A stretch of 64,000 nucleotides of DNA, taken from the NCBI GenBank assembly GCA_022829145.1, contig CM040761.1, positions 17,333,245 through 17,397,244 on the forward strand, written 5' to 3'. Made by a program: the position numbers and the translations under genes. The stretch comes from Albula goreensis (taxonomy: Eukaryota; Chordata; Actinopteri; Albuliformes; Albulidae). The notes under the pieces were generated by a model. The model saw only the letters and a list, made by a program, of their open reading frames with translations. It did no database searches and was not told the origin of the DNA. Each line of letters opens with the position of its first letter. Within the stretch, counting starts at the first letter, position 1. This document shows, in pieces, positions 35,905 to 47,900 of this stretch.

Positions 35905-38900
35905 ATGGGTGCCGGACCGAGTTCGGAGGGCGAAAGGGAACCCTTACTTGTCCCCGCTCAGCCCGAGACAAGCATACAGCCTGCCTATAGCAGAGTCTAC
36001 GGAAGAAGATGGCTGGTGCTAGCAATATTTTCCCTTTTGGGGTTCATGCAAGGAATGGTGTGGAACACATGGGGTCCGATTCAGAACTCTGCCAAACATG
36101 CATATGGTTTTGAAAACACAGATATCGCCGTGCTGGTGCTATGGGGTCCAATTGGGTACACGACCTGGCTTCTGTTCATGTGGTTGATGGATAAGAAAGG
36201 TGAGTTGTTTTGGTTGGGACAACAACCTCGCTATACAAACTCTTGTTATTGACAGTCCTCATTTTCAGTTTTTCGTATGAACTGCTCTAATATTAACGAA
36301 TTAGCTTAGTTATAAAATTCAGTTCGCCCACTCTTAAGAAGTTTCTGATGTTCCTAGTTGTTTGTGTTGATGATTATTACAGTTTTATTCAATTATTAAT
36401 AACGCACGAAGTCTGTATTGAATCAGTTTTGTGACATTTTTGAATATATGGAAGATATTTTCTTGATACGTTGAAATGTGCGCGGACCAGAGTGTAACAA
36501 CCCAACAGTTACTATCACCTGATAAAGATTTGTAATCTTGTGCTGTTGGACATGGTGTGTATTGCCATTTTCATAAGCAGTATATTCAGAAGTGCTAAAT
36601 ATCTTTTCAAACTGAACTTAAATCAGACAGTTGGGTGTCAGTGTTGATTACTGCTCTGTATAACCCAATATTCATCCATGTATAACCTAATATTCACCCT
36701 AAGAAGACAGCCCAAGACCACGATGGTCTCTTATCAGTGCAGTGCTGTGTCGACTCACATGGGTTTTGGCAGTGTCGTGAGGCCTATTGTTAAAAGTCCA
36801 CGTAGAATCTCTGTGTCATGACAAATCAACGGCTCAGTTACACTGCGTGCTTTTCCTGAGACACTAAAAAGTGTGAGCCCTCAAAAAGTAAATGGCCTCT
36901 TTATACTCAGGCTGAAAAGCTTTGTTTTCGCTTGTAGCCTGACATTTCATACCGTCCCCCTCTTGAATTCCTCTTGAACGGCTTGGAACTGTGTAGAACG
37001 GATTTTCATGGGTCTGGTAACTCTCACAAATACAATAATAGACAGCGCTATATTACCCAATGTGTCACACAGTGGCATGCATTTGTTCTTTAAGTCAAAA
37101 ATCGTGAATTAGCCGATTTTAAAGACATGGTGCTAATGACCGTTAAAGTGTCACAAGATTAACTCCAACTAGAACATGCAGAATTTATTGGCAATACGTA
37201 TTCTCATTTTCATTATTATCAGTAAGATTATAATCCTTGCTATGGTTTAAAACCAGACATTTAAGAGAAATGCATGCAGACCTTTTCACCTCTCTTCAGC
37301 TATATCATCAGTATGTGAAAACTGAAGGCCAGCATGAATTATAATGTTTTCATGGTGTGGGGAAAATGAGTGTAACCATGTCTTCATGGTCAGTACATAA
37401 TATGTTAATACTGAAACAGTTACTCCCAGTGGACACAGACTTTGTCTCAGAATAATGCTTTCAAAGCATTTATGAAATGGATCGGGCTTTGCCCTTGTTT
37501 TAGGACAAGGGGAGTTTAATAATAGTATTAAACTGTATCTTAACTGGTTAAATTGGTTTCATAAAAGCTAACATTCACTGGAGTCCTATAGAATGTGGCT
37601 ATGAAGCTGCTTTTTTGCTAGGTGTCTGTAGGAGTCGCCCTCTCAGAAATGTACACAATGTTCTTTTCAAAGTTGACATTGTTCAAACACAGGAACGTCC
37701 TCACGGTGATATCTACCAGAACAGCCATGTTCTCTGAAAACATTGTTAACAAAATTGTTTTATTCCCTTTAATTTCCTTTTACTGTTTTATTTGAAGTGG
37801 TGTCATAAGATTGTATGTTTTCCAAGAGTGTCTTGTGAGAGAACATTACTGGACCCATGACTATGAGAACATCATAGCAACCTTGAGCCTTTAGACAAGT
37901 GTTCACAAGTCTCCAAGCTACAAAACCAGTTCCCCTACCGCATCTTATGATACTGTTAACACCTGACAACACTGAGCACATGATGACCGAGTGGTCATGT
38001 GACTTTTAAAACTGCAATGTCCATCAAAATTGTTTTAATGCGCAATGAAAGTAGTTGAATATGTAATGTAAGACAGATGGGTTTCTTGAGGTGATTTCAG
38101 GGCAGTCATTCTCTACAGTTTAAATATGAACACTTGTATAATGGCTCTGACAGGTTACATAACACAGAAAACAAACTCCTTAGCAACACTGTTTCTGTAC
38201 TAAAGAACTGTGCAATCATAGCATTTTCTTTGGTGTGTGTGTATGTTTAATATTTAATCAAGACAAATTGGCTCAAAATGTGGACACTTTTCATTTTAGT
38301 GCTTTTAATAATATAGTTATTGTAAACAAAAAAATACTTTTTGGAGTATTTCTTGCAACATCATTTAGGGATGTCTCAGTAAAAGTGCAGTGTCAGAGTT
38401 TTCACAAAACAATCGTACTGAGTAACAAAGATTGGAGGGGAGTGGGCAGGGGGAGCTCTCCCTGCTGAGTCAAGTATTATTAGATTAATAATTCAATAAA
38501 CCCCTTTAAACCTCTACAAAGCTTGAGCCTGTTTTAGTCAGCAGAAAAGTCAGAAGTCTTCCTGAACGTCATTTTTTGGGACTATTACATTTCACAGTAG
38601 TAGTGTTAAGCAATATTGGTGGCTAGGAATTCCCTGCTGCTTTCTGAAATTAAACTGATTGCTTGCATTTTCATAAATGCTGTCTCCCGTTTTCCCTGTT
38701 CAGCCTCTTCAACCTCACTTATCTCACAAAGTCTGGAGGTTATTTTTTCTCTGGTATCTAGTTTGAACAAATGCCTGTAATAAAAATTGTTTTGGAGCTC
38801 AGCTGGTGAGTTAAGTGTTCTTAGCAATCAATGTATTTCTCAGTCCCAGCCTCCCAAGTCTGATGAACTGGCCGCACCTGTTTCATAGATTAATGATGTT

Positions 38901-41900
38901 GTTTTATTTGACTATGTAGTGATAAATTTGAGTAGCAAAGCTGACTTAGCCGCTTTAATAAGAAAAATAGTGTTTGTTTCCCTAGTTATTTGATCTCCAT
39001 TGTAAATAGGGGCCATTTGTGACAGTGACTCATCTGTAATAGTTCTTATGACTCAAAGGAATGTATGTCAGCAATTGTGATGGATGCCTTCCCCTTTATT
39101 TACCGCCTATGCCACCCTCAGCATGTGAGGTCTGGATTAGGTTTGTGGACAGACAGTTCTTGCCTCCTTGATTGAAATTGTGGTGAGGAAACCGGCACAT
39201 TGATAATTCTTTAGATCTTCATCCCGCATCACCTTTCAAACGAGCCGACAGGATTACAATTGCCGTCGCGACGCTGTCTATTCATCAGTGACCACTTCAA
39301 TAACTTTACAGCGCAGCGGATGGGATTTTTCTGTCCTCCGCAGAGACACCGAAAATGGATGTTAGTTTTTCCGTCTGACTGGCAATTAGTGCAGCTGTCT
39401 CTTCTGTGGTTAGCTGCGAGAGCCTTCATTCCTCCTCATTCCCTTTACGCTTTGCTAAATGTTGCTGGGGGAAGGATGTGGTCCCATCCACTTCTGCAAT
39501 GAAAATGGCACAGTAGGGTGCGGCCATTTGCTTATGGCACGTGCTCAGCCCAATCCCCCTGAGAGAAGAGGTCTTATCTATCGAGTGTCCTGACTAACTG
39601 GCTTATCAGCACAGTGTCCAGACCAGGTGCACTTAATCAGTCATTCCGCCACCAGGAGGCTTTCTCAGGGCTGAATAGAAGGCAGCCATCATTATTATAT
39701 TTGCTTCCGCTATTGTTATCATTGTTTGTTTACAAAATTCTGTTATCCAGCATATTACCCTGTCTGTGTTTTCAGACTTTTTAGTAAACATTTTACATCC
39801 GTTTCCCTGTTTGCAGAAAAAAAGGTAAATAAGCAGAGCCCCCCCATGGGATTCAGAGCTACATCCATCTGCCAATAAATGATGTTCTAAACCTAATCAC
39901 TGTGCCACACTGTGCAGACTCCATGGAGCAAGGCCAACCCTATTTATGTGGCTATTTTACTGTTACCGTTAATGAGACTCGGTGCATTGTTATCTTGAAG
40001 CAACACTTTTATATTAAGTTACCTCCTGTCCCATCTCCCATCTTTTTCACCGCTTATTTATTAATTTCCAGTTGTGAACTAATCAGGTTTTCAGTTCTTC
40101 TTTGGGTAAGTTGCAGAAGGAGGAAGAGGTGAAATCAGTGTTTCCTTAACTGGTCAGACTGAAGAGAAAGGCTTGCACTTTTAAAGAGGAAGGCGATTAT
40201 GTATGTGCCCTATTTCAACCCAGCCTGTCAATCACAATGAAGAGCATTTAAAAGGTATTGTATGTACCTGGACATTCTGGTGGCACCCACAGATTGAAGG
40301 TACATGCATGTGGTGCAGCTTCCATGGCTGAGAGTGCTAGTCCCAGCCACGCCATTAACGGCCATGACCAGAGGATAGGAAAGTATGCTGTAAACTGCTT
40401 GAACTAAAACACACTGTATAACAAGTGCAATGGGAGATTGGCTGTTCAAAGGGTATTTGTAATGATAATTAGGGCAATGAGACCCGGGTGGAATATGGTT
40501 GCTATCTATGATATATTGAATTTAGATTTGAATGATTGAGTTTACCCGCTAGTCCTGTTTCTCCTGTGGAGATGAAAGCCCACCGAACCAATCAGTCAGT
40601 CAACGAATCTAATTACCTTCACCACAGTGGTGCTGTATTTAGCCGGAGTAACTGAAGTAACAGGATAATTGAAGACGTTTTGGATAGGTGTGGATGGAGC
40701 TTGAAACTTGAATGACACTGCCGGTTTTTCGACATGATTAAATTTTATGGCTGTTGTGCAGTGCATATGAGGTTTTTATGAGCAGGCAATCTCATAGAAC
40801 ACCAATAAGGGGGTCCAACCAGAAGGCATTTAACAGGGCTAACTAGCAAGGTGTAATTACCATCTATTGTGGCAGAAGTATGTGCTCCTCTGAGTACCAT
40901 TCTAGATGTGTTTTTCTTACAGCATTTGTGGCGGTCAAACAACTGTGCGAGTCAAAGATGAAAAGCTGGTTTTAAAGAATCCCCCTTGTTTTTCAGGTCT
41001 GAGGGTGTCCCTCCTGCTGTCAGCCTTCTTCATGGTGGCAGGCACTGCACTGCGAAGTGTCCCTCTACCAAACCTGCAGCTCAAGAGATGGTAAGCCACC
41101 TGTTACAGGTGCCTGGAGTGCCTCTATTTCTCATGTTCACAGAGTAACAGGCAGAAGAATGTTGGGGACCTACTTTATGGTTTTACTCATATTTCCTCTA
41201 TTTTTTTTTTTTTACTGTATTGGTGATTCCTTAAAATTTGATACTCATGATCCCTTACAATTGTATATCTGTAATCCCCTATAATACTGTACCTATCATC
41301 CTGAGTAAGAGCGTACCAGTAATCCCTTTAAATTAGACATAAGCCCACACAGTACTCTATCAGTAGTCCCTCGCAAAAGTAGTACCTATAATGCATATCG
41401 CACCTCATTTCCTGACTATATTGTACCTATGTGCCCTATGGAAGGGCCATCCTGTGCTTATACTTATCGTGCACTGAGCAAATGAGCTTCAAGGAAGGGT
41501 TTTATTTTAGAGTCCTTGCATTTGCTGTTTTACCTTGTAAATGACATTTTTCTTTTTTGTTATAGTGAACACCTGGGGCTCATGGTCAAATAGTTATTTT
41601 TCCTGGAAACTGGTCCTGGTTTCAAGGTCCAGTTAGATGCATATGTTTAATGACAAGTGTCTTTTTCCGGGTGTCTTTTGGTGGCTCACGTAGTAGAACA
41701 GTTTTGACGGGGCAGCTTTGTGTCCCAATGGTCGGAGGTCTATAGTCAGGTTAAAAATGGGCTCAGTCGTTGTGGGGGGAAAATGGGGGTTAAACCAGTT
41801 AAGTCCAGTTCTCATTCTCCCCAGCCTCTGCTGCTGTCTTGTCTTGGCTGGCTGAACTGGTCACATGTGAACTTTTTGCTTCTCAGAGGGTAATTTTGGC

Positions 41901-44900
41901 AATTTGTGACTGATGTTCCATCTGCAGTATGGGGGAAATGGAGGAGTCATATGCGCAGTCCCCTCCCCCTGAGTGCGTGGGCGACAGTCCCTCAGCAGGG
42001 CTGTGAAACAGCACTTTAAACCAGGTGGATGGAGGAAGATATTAAAAAAATTAAACTGAGTGGGGGTAGAAATAATATGAAAAAATTGTATTTTGTGCGT
42101 TCTGTAAGCATCTGGGGAAAAAAGTCATAATACATGAATAAATACGTGTCACTAATGTTTTAAAATGACTGGGAATCGGCACAAATGAAGAAAAAAAACA
42201 GCAAGTCACCAGGAAGTCGTGAACAGTGGTAATTCTTTCTGCTTGTAGATGGCCACACAATAGTAGAGGCCCCAAGATTACTGTGTCCTGGAGATAAACA
42301 GTTTTTATTTAAATTGATCAAAACGTGTAGGCTTGGAGCTTACGTGGCTCATTGTGCTGTCTGCATTTTCTCTCTTATCAGCTCTAGACGCCTTCTTAAG
42401 CTGTCATCTGGTTTTTTAAGACTGGCACAAAAAAACAACTTAAAGATTCCAATCCCCTGTAAGATTGTTGAATTACAGTGTATCCTTCTTTTTTCTTTAA
42501 ATTTTTTGGGGGATTTTCTTTTGTTTTTTTACAGTTGATGGAAAGTTGGGCAAGGTTATTTCAATGACCCTTGGTCATGAAAAGTAATTTCATTAAGCTC
42601 TCTATTGCTGATCTACAATGTGGTTCCAGTGAGGGTGCTTGGAGAGGCCCACGCCTGATGCAGAGCTAGATTATGAATTATCGACATTATAAGAGCAGCA
42701 AGAGAGAAAATAGGAATCTCTTAATGAGGTTTTGGATTCTGGCCCTCTAATTTATGGGGTATATATGGTCTCCTGATTCACTTCACCAAGAACAGATTAA
42801 AGAATAGCAAGGTCTTTGGCAACACTGCACCTTTCCTTTGGTTCGCTGATCTCGAAACAATGGTCATTAATCCTTTTTATGTACGTTTTAAAATATAAAA
42901 AGACTGAGAAGTGTGAAAACATATTTTTTGTATTTTAGCAGGGAATATGGAAATTAAACAGCATGAGAACATGAAAACCGAAATTACTCTAGTTATTTTG
43001 TTGTTCCACATTGTTTCTGTTTTACCATCCTGAGTTTTTTTTTGTTTTTTTATCACTTGTGCCTCAAACCAAAGAGATTTGAAACCCTGACTATTTTGGA
43101 AGGGATTTGGATTGTTTTGTTTTCACTTTACACCTGTGGCATCCACTCGAGGCACACATGATTCTGGTCTTTGCTGCAGTTCTGAATTAATCACTTAAAT
43201 GGAGCTATTAATTGAATTTGGACTTGTCTCACCTGTTGTCCAGGTGTCAGGTAGTCTCTGAATCCCTCAGCACTGGGAGCAGACCCTGCTGTGCTGTACT
43301 ATTCCTCCCCCTTTTCCAAGCCTTGAGAATCGTTAACTGTTGTGGCATAAAGTGGCATAAACATTACAGTCAGTGTGGTTTAACCAACTTTAAGCTGGTT
43401 AAAGTTACCAGCTGAATGCTGACACATTCCTGATTGCCTTACTGTGAGTCACAAATAATAATGAAATGTTTGTATATGGACGAAGTGCCATATATTAGAA
43501 ATGTTTATGAAGTCTCAATCTCTTTCACTGTTGTCATTTCTTTTGTTAAGCTGAAGCTAAGGGTAGGTGCCAGTGTAAAACTAATACCACTTACTATTTT
43601 GTACTTTCATAGGAGAATATCATGTTCTCTTTACACAGTCTGAGACTTCAAGCCTTTTGTGGCCATGTAGTGTCCACATTCTCTTTACTCCACTGTATGA
43701 GAAATACTAATGTACGCAATGAACTTTTACAGCCCATCCACCGCAGGTCTATTGTATGCAATAAACATTAATGTGGAAGGACGATATACTGCAGGCAGCG
43801 GCCTGCCAGCAGAACTCCACAGCCGAGTGTTATTGTTGAGCTAACAGACATCTGCCAGGATCAATCTCTGCACCTTTATGAAAGGCTGCTTGGTGCAATG
43901 TAGTGTCAGCATCCATCTGGTTATAACTTCTGCACAGTTTTTATTCCCCTCCCATAAGTGAAGACCCCACAGCAATACTTCACCCTGGACAAGCTGGGAA
44001 TTAGTTTGAGGCAACGTCTCCATGCCCTCGCCCTACCGTTTGGGGGCAAGACCAAACCCTCACTTCCGTCCTCACATATCTGACTCACAGATCAGTACAT
44101 TTCCAGCTTGTTGTTGTAGAGTCAGCATGTGCATTATTTAAACCATTTGATAAATAAATTTATGATGTCAGGATGTAACCGCTTTTAAATTCACCGTGTC
44201 TGCCAAAGTTAGTGCTGTGTAACTTAACAGCATTGTTTCCAGCTGACTTGTAACATGACCCTGACAATGAACCTTGGTAACTGTAAAACATGTTTTATTA
44301 TTCTATTATGTAGCATTGAAACAAGAGTTCATGGATGCTGTCTTGCCAAGGGAATTGCCTGTACTGCCAGAAGTCACCAGAAGGTGTCACTGCTTGCATT
44401 GCTTGTAAGATGGAACAAAAGCAATCGGGTAGAATTATGGGGGTTATTCTGACCTGCGCTGTATTCTCATGCCCATAAACTTGACAAGCGCATCTTTATT
44501 GAAACATCAGGGTGGGGGTGCAGGGGGTTTGATCAGGATTCAGATATGAGGACAGGGGAAATGCATCGCTGATATAGCTGTGATGCCTTACTCTGGAAGA
44601 AAATTATTTAAAAAAGAGTTCAAGGGCATCACTGAAATGATCAAACAAAGCCTTTGATTTAAAAAACCTAAAGTGTAGCTCCAGGTGGCTCACAGTATAG
44701 ATTCCCTTGACAGGGGATTGTAACACATTTTTGAAAACATAAATAACAGTTGTGGGGATTGTCTTTTAAAGGAAGGTTTGCCCTGCTGGTAACTCCAGCT
44801 CATATCCTTTTATGAGATAAACGTGAATCTGCGGGATTTATGAATGAATCCTATTTCCCGTTCTCTGTACAGTGGCAGTCATAACCCTCTCCTGTGCCAT

Positions 44901-47900
44901 CTTTTTCAAAAAAGAAATACTGAAAGAGACCTATCTGTGTGAGTTTTTTGCTTTGTTTAACAGTCTGGAATGTATCCATAATGAGAATAGTAACCGATTA
45001 GGAAAAAAGTCTACGGTTCCATTTTGAATACAAACAGCACGCCTGTGCGTAGAGATGTTTGAAAATGCAAGACAGAGGCCTTGTGTGATTGCGGCCATTG
45101 CGGAGATCATCGTTTTTTAGCTCGTATCACAGGGACGCCATGTGGCCGACTGTACAAGCTTCGCCAGCAGCATCTCTGGGGCACCTCCTATCCTTGCCTT
45201 CATTTTAGGTCTATAATCAGGCTTGGAATGAGCAATTGGAAGAGCCATTGGCAGTCCTATCATTCCCACCTGCCTGCCAACTAAAGGAAGCATGCAGAAT
45301 GTGAGCACCACTAAGTGTTCATTCTCATCGCTGGCTTTGGGTCTGATCATTCACATTCTTCCAGGTTGTGTTCATCCATAACCATTAAGATCATCATTTT
45401 TAGTAAGTGCTGTAATTTTCCCCTTCTGTTCAAGCCGGAATCGTGGATGAGGTCTATTTTTTTTAAAGTTTTCGATGAGAGGTGTCTGCTTTATAAAGCT
45501 TCTGATATGCTTGTGTACTGTGTTGATAAAATCGCTTCTCCGCTTCTGTTGATTCCAGCTCATCAGTATTGCAGTTGCTTTCAGTAAAAGCAGAAATATA
45601 TACAAAGCACTCCTGTGACTGGTTCTTTGAAAAGGTATTTTTGAAAGGAATTCTTTGATGGAATTTGCTGAGGGAGATTGTTTTGCCACCCCTCCCAGCC
45701 CCATGTCTGGAGAATAGGGATGCAGGTGTGGCGAATGCTCTCAACACCTCTTTGCACAAGACATGTGCAATACTCCATTGTTTTAATTCGCAGCCACCGT
45801 CTTTAATTTGAGATTTGGGTTGATTTAGCGCAGCGAGCGAAGCGGCTTCCCACCCAAGCGTAGGAGTCACACCTACCCCGACACAGTGCCTGAGCTCGGA
45901 GCCTTTTTCATTGTTTTAATAATCAGCTTTCGCTTTGACATCAATAAAAACCTCACGCCGAATGAGTTTCCCTGTGAAATTTCTCTGTCTGGTGGGGTAG
46001 AAAAGCCCATCGGGGGTCAGAATCTCATAATGAAAAAGGGAAGGGGGGTGAAGATTTCTTTCAGGGGAGATGGTGATGCTCCAATCGATCCGTCTTGTCA
46101 GGGAGAAAAGCCTTTGTCTTCTGCCGCATGGTCCACGGGGCCTGTTTGTCACTCCAAACAGCTAAAGAGAAGACCCACCTCAAATGAAGCAAAGTTCCGT
46201 AAGGCATTATGGGTGATTTCCTAATGCTACTGAATCCATCCACCCCCACCCCCACCCCACCCCTTTTCTCTGGTCCCCAGCTGATCTGCCAGACAGGGCC
46301 GAGGGCACATTGCTTGGGCGACACAGACGGATAATCAATCAGCTTCACGCTGCTCACCCAGGCCCCCCCACTCTGAGCAGGTTACACCACACAGGCAAGG
46401 CTGGGCACACACTGCACACAAACAGGCCCAGGGCGTTCAGACCTGCAGCTCAACCAACTCCTGAATCTAAATCAGCTGCCTTGAAAATGCAAGAATGTGC
46501 CACTAACTTTTGGGGAAAAAGTGGGATGTGGAGGCATGGCTTTGCTTCATCTACTAAGTATTCAGTGATGCATGTTTGGTGTTTTTTTGCAGGGAGATGG
46601 CTCCCTGTGTCACATGATTTCAGGGAACTTCACTTGATGCCGGTTGAAGGTGCACTAGCGTTACTTACTGAATGTTTGTAAACTGAGCGTTTGTTATCCA
46701 ACTTTGTAAGTTGTTTAAGGGGGCTATAATTCAGAAAGATTACTGATGGTGTCATGGATTGCTTTGAACATCATGGCTCTGAGGTGTCAGAAGTAGTTTC
46801 AGCAAGCCATTAGGTAACAAAAGATGAACGACAAAGAAGCTCTTCAGAGAGTAACAGGACACGGCGCACCAGTCTGCCCGCCCTCCCCACACCCCCAGAC
46901 GGCTGTTTCTGACACGGTGATTGTGGGCTGTGTTCTGATGTAACTCCATATCGGTATGACTCAGTGAGGACCTGGGTCTGCAACATGAAGACCGTGGGTT
47001 TGATTCCCATGTGGCCAGGTGGAGCACTGCCCCCAAGCCAGCTATCTTGAAATTCATTAACCATCCAGCTGTATAAATGGATAATGGTGTTTAAAAAATG
47101 TGACCTAATCAAATCACTGTGGATAAGAGGGTCTCCTAAGTGCATGAGTAATGATGAGTGCAAAGGTGAAACAAGCTTTGAAAACAAAAGGGTGAAGACA
47201 AAACATGGCCACTTTTTTACAGGATCAGAGCTTCCTGCAGCTTGCAACTTCTAGGCTTTTGTGTGCATGTGTTTATCTGTTGACTCAAAAAATTTTTGCC
47301 CTGACTTTCTTTTGTCCACATACACACTCTTCAGTGTGAATAAGGCAGGTTGTTCCTACAGTAGGGTTGATGACTGACAGACTGCCATACAGACAGACAG
47401 ACCCAGTCCTCACTAAACACGGTTCCCTCAGGCAGAGGGTAATCAGAAGCAGGGGTAGGGAGGGGAGGGGGGGTGGCTGTGTGGAAGGGGGTATTGTTCT
47501 GGGTGAGAACGAAGCAGAGAACCGTGTTCCCAGGGCATGAGAGTGACGGGTTGAGGACAGGAGCGTGGCTCGGGTTCCTTTTTTCGGGGGGCAGCCGTTG
47601 TCAGGTCCCTGTCGGTCACTGTCACCAAGGCGGCGGTGTCAGAGGAGGGCTGTCCATGGGATTCACAATGCCCCCTGTGTTTCGCCTCCTCAGACCCTCT
47701 TTGTGGGCGGCTTCCTCTTGGCAGAGCCTGAAACCAGCACATCTTTCTGGCTCCGCTCCGATGGAGGAGTCCAAAGAACACATGAAGCCCTCTCTGTTGC
47801 CAGTGTAGCCCTTGTGTGGTTTCAGATAGTGCTTTGTACATGGATTTCCTTCTCTTTCTTTCTGTTCAAGGTTTTTAGGTTAATTTGAATTTTCTTCCTT

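Noticed and set aside
45463-45870. 135-codon - strand open frame in slc49a4 intron 2
   Set aside because: No conserved motif; overlaps other random frames on both strands and lacks splice or initiation context.
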